Assembly: GCA_028716975.1 (NCBI GenBank)
Contig: JAQUOU010000004.1
Coordinates: 124,001 to 188,000, forward strand
Origin: Methylobacter sp.
GTDB lineage: Bacteria > Pseudomonadota > Gammaproteobacteria > Methylococcales > Methylomonadaceae
Direction of reading: 5' to 3'
DNA: 64,000 nt
This document shows positions 57,001-64,000 of the stretch, one piece after another (the stretch's first letter is position 1; each line of letters opens with the position of its first letter). Below the pieces are notes generated by a model. The model was given only the letters and a program-made list of their open reading frames with translations, made no database searches and was not told the DNA's origin. The position numbers and the translations under genes were made by a program.

Positions 57001-57179
57001 TGCCCCTGCTCGGCGCCTCTGGAGCAGGCGCGGCCAGCCAGCAGGCCATTGGCACGGTAGTTTTCGGCGGCATGCTGTCTTCGACTCTAGTGGCAATACC
57101 GTTCGTACCCGTGCTTTACGTCATGACCCAAAAATTAGCGACGTGGAAGGCTGACCGTAATAAGACTCGTACGCAATAG
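54048..57179 (+). CDS. RND multidrug efflux permease (HAE1 family, MexB/AcrB-like)
   Basis: A 1043-residue proton-driven trimeric pump with 12 transmembrane helices and two large periplasmic loops. The start MISQYFIERPIFANVIAIIT and the VSQYPPIVPPTIQVTTRYPGASAEVV segment are typical of HAE1 pumps. The TM4 proton-relay aspartate pair is in LAVGIVVDDAIVIVENA (about residues 401-417). TM10-12 contain GLACKNAILIVEFA with the relay Lys, and RRRFRPIVMTSFAFILGVVPL. It is a drug, detergent or solvent exporter rather than a heavy-metal (HME) pump. Confidence 0.96.
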   Translation: MISQYFIERPIFANVIAIITIIIGLVCFINLPVSQYPPIVPPTIQVTTRYPGASAEVVANTVGIPIEQAVNGVENSIYMLSTSASDGTYTLTITFNVGTNLNTSMALVQNLVNSALPQLPGSVQPQGVTVKKVSTDILLVVALYAEDDRYDETYLSNYAVINLQNPLARLPGVGQIAVRGAGPYSMRVWLNPEKLRYFSLTTIDVVNAIQSQNLQVAAGQLGGPPAPSDQAFQFTVNALGRLADVAQFENIVIKSARSESAQIVRIRDVARVELSRQSYSNFSVSGGHKATVMPVFTLPGANALDVADEVRGAMASMSKEFPPGLSYEIRYDTTKFVRSAIHDVYETLFEAGILVLVVIVVFLQNWRATLVPATTVPVTLIGAFAAMSMLGFGVNLLTLFALILAVGIVVDDAIVIVENASYHIEQGMAPKEATIKAMQEITGPIIGITLVLTSVFLPAAFLPGITGQLFRQFALVIASTAIISAINALTLKPAQCALWLRPVQEKKKVNWFFRGFNKAYAWVENSYMRLVSWMVARAGFTVILFVVIIAVTAWRFAQHPTGFLPTEDQGYAIVVTRLPDAASQPRMVKVAKALDEVLKKTQGINAWVTIGGLSVLDSANVSNIFTTFIVYEDWSKRGKDLSQDKIVGTLRRELTAIEESGSIVLVPPPIRGLGQGGGFQLMIEDRQSLGLAELQKAVNEVLRAGNSQSGLRNLTSTFSARSPQLFLDIDRTKVESLNIPLNNVFSTLQTYLGSTFVNLFNKFNQVFQVYVQADAPFRLQPEDIKSLYVRNGQGEMVPLGTLLDVKRTLGSELVTRYNLYPSAQIYGAAAVGFSSGQALNLMEQLAGNVLPKGISFDWTATSFQEKQVGNQAYFIYALSITLVFMVLAALYESWTSPLAVVLVVPMALVGVLLALMLRGFDNNLYTQVGLILMIGLACKNAILIVEFARQLQSEGMSLTEAAVEATRRRFRPIVMTSFAFILGVVPLLGASGAGAASQQAIGTVVFGGMLSSTLVAIPFVPVLYVMTQKLATWKADRNKTRTQ

Positions 57180-57242
57180 ACAGCCAGTTCCTCACATTGA
57201 ACGACAGCCCGATCACGTAGTCAAAGATATTATTTCAAGAAA

Positions 57243-58727
57243 ATGGGGGTGTATCTCATGTTCACCCATGATTTCAAACGGCACTTAATACGCATTCCCT
57301 GCGTTATGGTTATCGCTTTTGGCCTATTTAAGGCAGCAGCCCATGGGCAGGATGAAGGGGAGGGCGCCCCGCAGTCACTCCCTTCATCCACCCAAACTCA
57401 GATTAATAAGCCATCGGTAGAGCAAGCGCTGGTGCCGGAAGGTGTATTCGTCATGCAACTTGCTGAAGCGCTAAAGCTTGGTCGCGTAGCTGATGAAGCT
57501 AAGGCGGAAGACCTATTGAGCGGCCTGGGTATTGAACCTAAAAACGGGTGGATTGCGGAATACCCGGTTACACCGGCCGTGCTGGGCGACGTTGAGAAAG
57601 GAATTCTCGCGGCCAGCAAGCAGGGAAAAATCGCCCTTAAAAAGGATCAGGCGCTTAAGGTTGTCAACGATGTGAAAACCCGGCTTGGATTGAATGTGAG
57701 TCCGGGCCTAAAGGCTGCAGCCGGCCCGGTCAGCAAGCGGGGAAATATGACTATCTATAGCTATACGGATAGTAAAGGGGAAATTTATTACACCGATGTT
57801 TATGATTCCATACCGAAGGCATATCGTAACAAGGTCAGAACCATAAGCCGGCCGGCGCCGCATGGGCTTTCCGGCAGTGCAGATGATAATACGACGGAAG
57901 CACCCGGGCCTGAGTACATGGCAAATCCGAACACCGAAGACATTAATGACTATTACGCTGAACAAGGTCCGCCCATAGTAACCTACTATTCTCCGCCTGA
58001 TCCTTACTCTTACCTCTACTCTTGGGTTCCTTATCCTTTCTGGTCTACAGGCTTCTATTTCCCTGGATTCTTTGTGCTGAACAATTTTCACCGGCATGTA
58101 TCCTTCAATCGCCATCCTTATTTTGTCAGTCATCATGAAAGTCGAGCTGCTTTTCACAACCCATTGCGTGGCGACGCCTTTAATCGGGCTATGCCAAGCC
58201 AAGCAACGCCTAACGGAATTGCTCCCTCACACTGGTTTTCATCGCGCACTGCGCAAGCCGGGGCCAGTGCCATTGTATCGTTCAACCATATCCGCAATCC
58301 TGGGATCAACAGGATACCTGTTTCTCAAATGAATGCATCGGGACACCTTTTTTCGCCCGGTGAAAATTCAAGAATTCTGAATAATGCCCCGGCTGTCCTG
58401 AATGGCCCGGCAATGAGGTATCGTGAGACTTTCCGGCATGCCCCGTATTACGGTAGAAGCACGTTTAACTCCCCTGTCTTCAATCAGGTACCTGTTATGC
58501 AAAGTCCGCCCCGTGTTTATTCATCACCTGACTTTGGCCATGACCGGGGATTTCAGTCATTTCACTCGTTCAATGGAAATGTTTCGGGAGGATTCCGTCA
58601 AGGCGGAGCATTCGGAGGATTTAGCGGAGGCGGAAACTTTGGCCATGCCGGTTCTTTTACTGGAGGCGGTAACTTTGGTCATGGTGGTTCTTTCGCAGGC
58701 GGCGCAAGAGGCGGTGGGCATCGGTAA
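57243..58727 (+). CDS. Secreted DUF4124-containing Gly/Asn-rich protein
   Basis: A 494-residue exported protein of unknown function. A signal-like N-terminus (about 1-36) precedes a helical region (55-145). A short DUF4124-like segment follows near 170: IYSYTDSKGEIYYTDVYDSIP. A Tyr/Pro/Phe/His-rich middle (about 245-300, SPPDPYSYLYSWVPYPFWS) leads to a low-complexity tail with repeated GGGNFGH and GGSFxGG units ending in RGGGHR. DUF4124 occurs in small cell-envelope proteins. The tail could bind metal or surfaces through its His and Gly. It lies 63 bases after the RND permease in the same direction and may belong to that transcript. The ATG at 57258 is an alternative start. Confidence 0.7.
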   Translation: MGVYLMFTHDFKRHLIRIPCVMVIAFGLFKAAAHGQDEGEGAPQSLPSSTQTQINKPSVEQALVPEGVFVMQLAEALKLGRVADEAKAEDLLSGLGIEPKNGWIAEYPVTPAVLGDVEKGILAASKQGKIALKKDQALKVVNDVKTRLGLNVSPGLKAAAGPVSKRGNMTIYSYTDSKGEIYYTDVYDSIPKAYRNKVRTISRPAPHGLSGSADDNTTEAPGPEYMANPNTEDINDYYAEQGPPIVTYYSPPDPYSYLYSWVPYPFWSTGFYFPGFFVLNNFHRHVSFNRHPYFVSHHESRAAFHNPLRGDAFNRAMPSQATPNGIAPSHWFSSRTAQAGASAIVSFNHIRNPGINRIPVSQMNASGHLFSPGENSRILNNAPAVLNGPAMRYRETFRHAPYYGRSTFNSPVFNQVPVMQSPPRVYSSPDFGHDRGFQSFHSFNGNVSGGFRQGGAFGGFSGGGNFGHAGSFTGGGNFGHGGSFAGGARGGGHR

Positions 58728-58781
58728 GAGTCCAGGTCGTTTTAACGATCAAACTCGCATCGATAGTGGTGAGCTTCGCCG

Positions 58782-60230
58782 TTACGGCCAAAAAAGCCGT
58801 AGCTTCTCCCGCTTCCAAATATGCCCGCTGAGTGTGCGCTGATTCGGCTCTGTGAAGGTATAGCGGTATAAATAAGCTCGAAGAAAAGCGGGTGGGTGAT
58901 CGATAAAAGGGTTATGCGCCAGCAAAGCTAAAACTTCTGGCGATCCTTCCTGTAAGCGCCGCATGAATTTATCGAACCAGCCGCCGCGAGGTGGTTCGCC
59001 AAGCGCGGCAAACCACATCTGCCAATCCAGACGCGGTTGATGCGGTATATTCCAGCTTAACGGTTTATCGATAGAGTCGGGTTTGTACTTAAACCCGTAC
59101 TCCAGCCAGTGTTCGCCGTCTTGCGAGCCTTCAATAATAATCTCGTCGCGTTCAGTGGTCATCACGGCAAAAGGGCCATAATTATTGACTATTGCGAAAG
59201 CCGAAGCGGCTTGCAGCAACGTAATCAAGGGTCTGGGCGGTAAGCGCTGCGTTTGCGCCATCCAGATATGGGTTGTCAAAATCGTGATCACAAATCCCGC
59301 CCAGCTTATTGCACACAGATTTGCCGCGAATATCGGCGGTTGATAATGTTGGTTTAAGCGGACACGCAGCCATTCGGGGGTTATCTTGAGCAGATCGCGG
59401 TCATCGAATAAAAACAGGCACAACAACAACGTCAACACATTGAAAAACGTATAGTTTCCGGTCAGTATGATACTGGCTTGCAACAAAATGAAGCAACAGG
59501 CGGCAAAGAGGCGCAAAGGGCGCGGCATAAACACGAAAAAAGGCGCCAGCAATTCAATGAACAGTACGCCGGAAACACACAACTTATGCCACCATTCCGG
59601 CAGGAAGTAAGCATAGTACCCGATAGGCGACGGAAGCGGCTGCGTCAGGTAATGGTAATTGAGCGCAGTCAAATTAACCCAGGTTGGGTCGCCGCTGGCA
59701 ATTTTTACCACTCCGCTCATAAACATGAACCGTGCGATCAGCAAACGGTACAAAAACACGATTATTTTGGAATTCCAGGACAAAAAAATGGCCAGAAAAC
59801 CACTTTCCAACAAATACGCATCCCACTGGAACGAAGTAAAATCCTGCCCCGCGGTAGTTATCGACAGATAACAAACAAAACAAATGATCAGGGCAGTACG
59901 AGTGAAAATATTTAGCATCACCAGACAGGCCGCGGCAATCCCGGCCAAACAAACGCCTTTCAGTGCTGTGTTCGATGCATCAAACCAGAATAGGGTAGGG
60001 AAGTACCTATATTTTTCCTGAGGAAATGCTTGCGCAATCCGTACAAGTTGCTCTTGCACCGGCAAGATGCCATTTTTACCGATAAGACCTTCTATTTGGG
60101 TAGCCATCGACCAAAATGCAGACAAATACACCAGTCCAATGCCGCGTAAAAACCACCAGCGAATAATGATGCACGGTTTTATGCTGGATATATTTAGCTT
60201 GGGAAGTTTGTTAAGAAAGGGCTGGAGCAT
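58782..60230 (-). CDS. Lipase maturation factor family membrane protein
   Basis: A 482-residue polytopic protein resembling LMF1/LMF2, animal endoplasmic-reticulum proteins needed for lipase folding; bacterial homologues have no settled role. Key family sequences are GLIGKNGILPV (about 50-60), WDAYLLESGFLAIFL (136-150), LLIARFMFMSGVVKIASGDPTW (162-183), LNYHYLTQPLPSPIGYYAYFLP and the C-terminal soluble part with RDEIIIEGSQDGEHWLEYGFKYKP and PHQPRLDWQMWFAAL. About eight hydrophobic helices precede the C-terminal domain. It converges with the DUF4124 gene, 54 bases apart. No lipase gene is nearby. Confidence 0.88.
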   Translation of the reverse strand: MLQPFLNKLPKLNISSIKPCIIIRWWFLRGIGLVYLSAFWSMATQIEGLIGKNGILPVQEQLVRIAQAFPQEKYRYFPTLFWFDASNTALKGVCLAGIAAACLVMLNIFTRTALIICFVCYLSITTAGQDFTSFQWDAYLLESGFLAIFLSWNSKIIVFLYRLLIARFMFMSGVVKIASGDPTWVNLTALNYHYLTQPLPSPIGYYAYFLPEWWHKLCVSGVLFIELLAPFFVFMPRPLRLFAACCFILLQASIILTGNYTFFNVLTLLLCLFLFDDRDLLKITPEWLRVRLNQHYQPPIFAANLCAISWAGFVITILTTHIWMAQTQRLPPRPLITLLQAASAFAIVNNYGPFAVMTTERDEIIIEGSQDGEHWLEYGFKYKPDSIDKPLSWNIPHQPRLDWQMWFAALGEPPRGGWFDKFMRRLQEGSPEVLALLAHNPFIDHPPAFLRAYLYRYTFTEPNQRTLSGHIWKREKLRLFWP

Positions 60231-60396
60231 AAGAATGTAAAGTTTATCACTAATCCGGAAGCCAGGGATGACCTGCTTAACTTATATCATATAGCCAGAA
60301 TACCGGAACAGATTTGAATGGCGTAGCACAGGGTGAAGTCAAAAACGGACAGAGATGAGGACAATTCCGTCCAGAGGGATGCGTTTGGGTTGTCAG

Positions 60397-60433
60397 GCAT
60401 CTGGGTTCCGGCAAAATCTGCCGGAATGACGCT
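60397..60433. repeat. Short remnant of the structured repeat edge
   Basis: ATCTGGGTTCCGGCA-AAATC-TGCCGGAATGACGC contains an inverted repeat TTCCGGCA/TGCCGGAA and ends in GCCGGAATGACG, the same edge found at the right side of the repeat loci near 6840, 35210 and 47570. Confidence 0.55.
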
Positions 60434-60506
60434 TTTTTGGTTTAGCCGATGACTCTGCTAACCAAATATAAATATAAGGAAACCTCTAAAAATTATCCGG
60501 TCGCGC

Positions 60507-60620
60507 TTCGATAAACTCAGGAGAGCCCCTTCGATAAACTCAGGAGAGCCCCTTCGATAAACTCAGGAGAGCCCCTTCGATAAACTCAGGAGAGCCTTGT
60601 CGAAGGGAGCTTGTCGAAGT
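60507..60620 (+). repeat. 23-bp tandem array (TTCGATAAACTCAGGAGAGCC), copy 2
   Basis: Four units with a 23-bp period start at 60507, 60530, 60553 and 60576. The first three are identical and the last diverges into CCTTGTCGAAGGGAGCTTGTCGAAG, which is the inverted partner of TTCGATAA. The same core occurs at 30980-31120. Confidence 0.9.
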
Positions 60621-60695
60621 GCAATTTTTAGAAGTTCCCATAATATTGGAAGAGCAAGGGGTTTTTCTTCATGGACGTAACAGTGCAGCACGATC

Positions 60696-60731
60696 AAGGG
60701 GAAGATTAAATTAAATCCGCATCTTCCCCTT
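60696..60731 (-). terminator. Hairpin downstream of the YjfB-like gene
   Basis: A perfect 11-bp inverted repeat AAGGGGAAGAT/ATCTTCCCCTT with a 14-base AT-rich loop lies 22 bases after the stop of the YjfB-like gene. The T-tract is poor, so termination strength is uncertain. Confidence 0.6.
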
Positions 60732-60752
60732 CATTTACTCTTTAGAAAACAA

Positions 60753-60935
60753 TCAGGCATGCACATCAATGTGCTGGGTACCGGTTGCGGGTTCTATCAA
60801 TTGCAAGGCCTCCTGGCCTTGTTGTTTCTGTACTTCCTGTGCCTTATTGAGTACTGCCGTACTGATTTGTTCTGAAATCTTTTGTTGCTGCAAGGCGACG
60901 GCAACATTTGTTAATCCTGAGATGGAATCGACCAT
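60753..60935 (-). CDS. YjfB-like putative motility protein
   Basis: A 60-residue helical peptide (VDSISGLTNVAVALQQQKI then SEQISTAVLNKAQEVQKQQG) that matches the small YjfB family, often annotated as putative motility proteins. It is Gln-rich, has no signal peptide or membrane helix and probably forms a coiled structure. GAGGAA lies about 6 bases before the ATG. No flagellar genes are in the window, so the role is unknown. Confidence 0.8.
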   Translation of the reverse strand: MVDSISGLTNVAVALQQQKISEQISTAVLNKAQEVQKQQGQEALQLIEPATGTQHIDVHA

Positions 60936-61281
60936 TTTGAGTTCCTCGTTTGTTGATTACTAAACATCCGGTTATCGGCAGGCAGCGTAAAAAATTAATA
61001 ACCACCCGCTTGAGCGGCTCTGCGTTTAATTTTCATAGATTAAGACAATCTAAAAGGATTATTCAAAAGCCGTATATTAAACTTAGACGATTTTGAAATA
61101 TTTTCTTGAATTAAGGAATATTTTTTGGGGAGTAGAAATCTTCTACTACTCCGTATTATTCCACCATTTGATTCCCAATAAAGCTATTTCAAAGAAGTTG
61201 CCAGGGATTAAATCAAAATCCAAGCCAATAAAAATTCCAGTACTCGTTACTATTAATTATCCAGTGAGGAAAGAAGATTAA
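60936..61281. other. AT-rich region upstream of the DUF2959 gene
   Basis: Holds the promoter of the YjfB-like gene (minus strand). A 62-codon open frame from a TTG at 61093 ends at 61281 and abuts the next small frame, but its composition is that of AT-rich non-coding DNA and I do not support it as a gene. Confidence 0.4.
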
Positions 61282-61383
61282 ATGAAAAAAATTATCGAAA
61301 TAAATGATAATAATCTTAAAAGCAAGGTCAAAGACGCGCTCAGGGTTTTGACTTGGGCTTTTTGTAATATTAATCATGCATAA
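61282..61383 (+). CDS. Hypothetical 33-residue small open frame
   Basis: ATG at 61282 with AGGAAAG upstream, reading MKKIIEINDNNLKSKVKDAL then RVLTWAFCNINHA, ends 8 bases before the DUF2959 start. The good ribosome site and tight spacing allow it to be a real leader or small protein, but nothing in the sequence identifies it. Confidence 0.25.
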   Translation: MKKIIEINDNNLKSKVKDALRVLTWAFCNINHA

Positions 61384-61391
61384 AGGTTCAA

Positions 61392-62069
61392 ATGGCTGTG
61401 CAAAAAGAATCAACTTCTTATCTGCTAAACCTAATCAGCAGTTTCTTTTTAAAAAAAATCAGGAGAGTCTATTATAGTGCCAGGGAATCTATAGGCGATC
61501 ATAAAAGATCTATTGTTGTTTATCAGGTTGGACAGGCTTGTGAAACATTGCAGGAAACCCGGGATGAATTTCAAGACGCACTGGAACGTTTTAAAACACT
61601 AGTCGTCGTTACCGAAACTTCACTGGAACATAAATATAATCTTTTAAACAGACAGTATCAGTTTTGCCGCTCAAAATCCGATGCCGTCAGCGACAGGATC
61701 AAAGCCATAGAAAAAGTCAGCGATGCGCTATTTGTGGAATGGGAAAATGAACTGAATGAATATACCAACCGTAATTTGCGTCAACGGAGTAAACAACAGC
61801 TGAAATCCGCCAGGCAGAATTATTCACGGCTTATTACGGCTATGCACAGAGCCGAAGCGAAAATCAAACCGGTGCTGTCAGCATTTAAAGACCAGGTGTT
61901 ATATCTTAAACATAACCTTAATGCTCAAGCCATTGCTGCCTTGCAGCCTGAATTTATTGAAATCGGTATTGATATTTCGCAGTTGATTTATGCGATGGAA
62001 CAAACAATAGCCGAGGCCAATCAGTTTGTTTCCGCATTAGTGGAACAAAAGGCTTTGCCCAGTGCGTAA
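61392..62069 (+). CDS. DUF2959 family protein
   Basis: A 225-residue, almost entirely helical protein. Family segments are YYSARESIGDHKRSIVVYQVGQACETLQETRDEFQDALERFK (about 27-68), NRQYQFCRSKSDAVSDRIKAIEKVSDALFVEWENEL and FKDQVLYLKHNLNAQAIAALQ. Coiled coils are likely along most of its length. Family members often begin with a lipoprotein signal; this one has no lipobox, only a weakly hydrophobic stretch (SSYLLNLISSFFLKKI-like, 8-24), so it may be cytoplasmic or loosely membrane-bound. Function unknown. It converges with the lipoprotein gene across a strong hairpin. Confidence 0.82.
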   Translation: MAVQKESTSYLLNLISSFFLKKIRRVYYSARESIGDHKRSIVVYQVGQACETLQETRDEFQDALERFKTLVVVTETSLEHKYNLLNRQYQFCRSKSDAVSDRIKAIEKVSDALFVEWENELNEYTNRNLRQRSKQQLKSARQNYSRLITAMHRAEAKIKPVLSAFKDQVLYLKHNLNAQAIAALQPEFIEIGIDISQLIYAMEQTIAEANQFVSALVEQKALPSA

Positions 62070-62125
62070 TTTATTTATTAAGTGCTCCAGCATCATGCCG
62101 GTCTATTATCATGACTGTAAAACGG

Positions 62126-62152
62126 CCGCCGTTCATCGCCAATGAACGGCGG
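62126..62152. terminator. Bidirectional hairpin between convergent genes
   Basis: A perfect 11-bp stem CCGCCGTTCAT/ATGAACGGCGG with a 5-base loop lies between the DUF2959 gene and the convergent lipoprotein gene. No long T-run is on either side, but position and stability fit a shared terminator. Confidence 0.7.
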
Positions 62153-62193
62153 TCATATAGCCATTGACGAACCTTTTGCTGAATCAGATATTT

Positions 62194-62622
62194 TTATAGT
62201 TTATATAAAACATCATTGCCTTTATCTCTGGGATCCCTGTTTGGGTTTTTTCCTTTACGGTCCTGATCTGTTCTTTCCTTGCCAAATTTGGCAATCATGT
62301 CTTCCCAGCTTGAATATTGGGAGTAAGCTTCGAAACCTTCATTTTTACGCTGCTGGTAAATTTCCTTGCCTAATGCAATGATTTCCTGAGGCGTTTTGCC
62401 GTCAACAGTATTCAGAAATTCGTCGTCACTTTTTTTAGCATCACGAATCGTCCAGAAAGATACTTCAAATTCGATGCGATTTTCGGGGGGCAGACGATCC
62501 TTTAATCCTTTTACAGAGCGATAGGCGGTTCGTGTGCTATGTCCGTTTATTTCTTGTCCCTTACCGCAAGCAATTAGAAATAAACAGCAAAGAATGAGCA
62601 GAAGAGATGATAATTTCTTCAT
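62194..62622 (-). CDS. Small lipoprotein (DUF6694-like)
   Basis: A 142-residue predicted lipoprotein with lipobox LIAC (Cys19) after a short hydrophobic signal. The mature part contains a helical domain, TRTAYRSVKGLKDRLPPENRIEFEVSF and FLNTVDGKTPQEIIALGKEIYQQRK, which resembles the DUF6694 family. A highly charged, Asp/Arg/Lys-rich tail (FGKERTDQDRKGKNPNRDPRDK) follows. GAGGATAACTTT before the ATG supports the start. Function unknown; the domain assignment is from memory of the family pattern. Confidence 0.7.
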   Translation of the reverse strand: MKKLSSLLLILCCLFLIACGKGQEINGHSTRTAYRSVKGLKDRLPPENRIEFEVSFWTIRDAKKSDDEFLNTVDGKTPQEIIALGKEIYQQRKNEGFEAYSQYSSWEDMIAKFGKERTDQDRKGKNPNRDPRDKGNDVLYKL

Positions 62623-62752
62623 AAAGTTATCCTCGAATTGATGTACCCGTCCATGTTAAGGTAATTATAGTTATTGTCCTTGTTATAATATAAAGCCAGT
62701 TTATCAAACAAAGTAAAATGGCCGATCAATTATAAACCCAAGCAAATTTTTT

Positions 62753-64000
62753 ATGCTGGAATTTATCCAATTATTAAAGCAGCGTTACCAGTCGGTTTTG
62801 AGTCAATTAAGAAATGACTCAATCAAAACAATCTATCAACAGCGGATAGATCAGTTGATTCTGGCGGAAGCCTTTATCCGCAAAGGTCAACTACTGGCTT
62901 CTTCACCGGAACCGCCGCTGCAAATAACCGTGGTCGGCCCGACTCAAGTTGGCAAGAGTTCATTGGTAAATGTATTATTAAACAGCAGCGCCGCCTCAGT
63001 GAGTCCTTTGGCAGGATTCACTATTCATCCGCAAGGATTTTGTAATGGCGCCAAACTTTCTGATTGTAGCGGCTTGCAGCGATATTTCGGACGTTTCCAG
63101 CAATTGCAGCAAGACCAGTTAACCAAAGACCGGCATGATTGCTATTCATTAACTGAAAATACGACTGATTCAGCGTACCTGCCGCCTTGCGTATTATGGG
63201 ATACGCCTGATTTTGATTCGATAGACTCGGCAAATTACCGGGAAGGCGTTATCAGAGCCATTGCTCTGGCTGACATCATTATTCTTATGATCAGCAAGGA
63301 AAAATATGCCGATCAATCGGTCTGGGATATTATGTCCGTTCTTGAAGCCTTGCATCAGCCGACCATAATTTGTTTGAACAAGCTGGGTGAAGGCTCGGAA
63401 GCATTGATTATCAACTCATTAAAAGAAAAATGGCAGCAAGCCAGAAATGATCCTTTTCCTGAAGTGATGCCGCTGTATTATCAAAAACAGGCAGGCTTGC
63501 CATCCTGGCCTGAATCAAGGCGGCAATTGCTTATGCAACTGGCGAATAAGGTCAACCCTAAAAGACACCCGCGCACTGAACAGGATTTACTGCAAAAGTA
63601 CTGGCAGAATTGGCTGGAACCGGTCATTGCGGAACATGAGGCGCTGAATGACTGGCATGTGTTAATTGATCAAATGATCAAACAGGCGCTGGGAGATTAT
63701 CAGCGCGATTATCTGAATCATCCTCATCATTATGAAACCTTCAAATGCGCGTTGGCGGAGTTATTGCTTTTACTGGAAATACCGGGCTTGGCCAGTATTT
63801 TGGCCAACACCCGTAAAATCCTGACCTGGCCGGTCAGGCAGTTAATGAAGCTGGGGCGTAAAAGACTTTACAGCGCCGACAGCAGCCAGGAAACAATCTT
63901 GTTAAATCAGATAGCTGAGCATATGTTGATACAAATGGCCGATAAACTGATGGATAAGGCGGAGCAGGGCAGGCAAGGCCAATGGTGGAAAGAGTTCAGC
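62753..64000 (+). CDS. Dynamin-like/TrmE-class GTPase, 3' end cut by window edge
   Basis: At least 416 residues, running off the right edge. The G1 motif is G62-PTQV-G67-K68-S69 in ITVVGPTQVGKSSLVNVLL. G3 is a variant, D150-T-P-D153 (LWDTPDFDSID), and G4 is LNKLG (N209, K210). The region 230-416 is helical with a hydrophobic patch (about 340-365, LAELLLLLEIPGLASILA). This pattern fits a membrane-associated GTPase of unknown role. It is cytoplasmic at the N-terminus, where a helical region (1-50) precedes the G domain. No ribosome site is obvious before the ATG. Confidence 0.85.
   Translation, partial: MLEFIQLLKQRYQSVLSQLRNDSIKTIYQQRIDQLILAEAFIRKGQLLASSPEPPLQITVVGPTQVGKSSLVNVLLNSSAASVSPLAGFTIHPQGFCNGAKLSDCSGLQRYFGRFQQLQQDQLTKDRHDCYSLTENTTDSAYLPPCVLWDTPDFDSIDSANYREGVIRAIALADIIILMISKEKYADQSVWDIMSVLEALHQPTIICLNKLGEGSEALIINSLKEKWQQARNDPFPEVMPLYYQKQAGLPSWPESRRQLLMQLANKVNPKRHPRTEQDLLQKYWQNWLEPVIAEHEALNDWHVLIDQMIKQALGDYQRDYLNHPHHYETFKCALAELLLLLEIPGLASILANTRKILTWPVRQLMKLGRKRLYSADSSQETILLNQIAEHMLIQMADKLMDKAEQGRQGQWWKEFS

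Larger units (their letters stand above)
60231..60752. other. Intergenic region with repeats
   Basis: Contains a short repeat tail at 60397-60433, the TTCGATAAACTCAGGAGAGCC tandem array at 60507-60620 and a terminator-like hairpin at 60696-60731. No gene is recognised. Confidence 0.6.

Noticed and set aside
60507-60620. Short regular repeats that could suggest a CRISPR array
   Set aside because: The units are directly adjacent with no unique spacers, and no cas gene is in the window; this is a simple tandem array.
61093-61281. 62-codon open frame from a TTG start
   Set aside because: AT-rich composition, no ribosome site at the TTG and no recognisable protein features.

Overview
The window looks like chromosomal DNA of a gammaproteobacterium, most likely a methanotroph or methylotroph of the Methylococcales. 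This is inference. It rests on a pabB gene coupled to a MfnE-like amino-acid kinase (cofactor genes of the tetrahydromethanopterin/methylofuran C1 pathway), a PEP-CTERM-type surface protein, an hrcA-grpE-dnaK-dnaJ-dapB cluster and a DUF2309/DabA inorganic-carbon cluster. No taxonomic marker such as rRNA is present.

Layout. 1-2418: 5' part of a type I restriction hsdR, cut by the left edge. 2697-6466: glycerophosphodiester/glycerol-3-phosphate operon (glpQ-like, glpD, FGGY kinase). 6904-11722: glnS, a CysZ/EI24-type membrane protein, and the methionine-salvage genes mtnA and mtaD. 12040-12625: decayed transposase. 12683-18486: heat-shock operon hrcA-grpE-dnaK-dnaJ plus dapB, with a CIRCE-like site at its promoter. 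18745-28247: five-gene operon holding DabA, DabB and three further NuoM-like antiporter subunits, the most unusual locus here. 28704-30647: periplasmic-sensor diguanylate cyclase. 31162-35034: two carbon-substrate carriers, a DctA/GltP-type symporter and CstA with its YbdD partner. 35384-41938: PEP-CTERM protein, pssA, leuA behind a Leu-rich leader, an Old Yellow Enzyme pseudogene, pabB and the MfnE-like kinase. 42113: tRNA-Thr(CGT). 42430-47621: a zone of decay with a frameshifted IS element, an IS66 remnant, an internally deleted radical-SAM sulfatase-maturase pseudogene and a MITE; a secreted 2H phosphoesterase is the only intact gene in it. 47741-50875: secreted M1 aminopeptidase with a frameshifted GNAT gene. 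51275-58727: RND tripartite efflux operon and a Gly-rich secreted DUF4124 protein. 58782-64000: lipase-maturation-factor family protein, YjfB-like peptide, DUF2959 protein, small lipoprotein, and a GTPase cut by the right edge.

Two things stand out. The first is the DAB-type operon, in which a complete DUF2309 zinc protein is combined with four antiporter-like subunits instead of one; one of the four has lost canonical proton-path residues. The second is a dispersed structured repeat of about 60 bp, seven units at four loci. Its three hairpins keep their loops (NNTCCT, NNN, TCNNG) while the stems vary in a compensatory way. One copy lies inside a 298-bp MITE with 24-bp terminal inverted repeats, and another supplies the C-terminus of the FGGY kinase.
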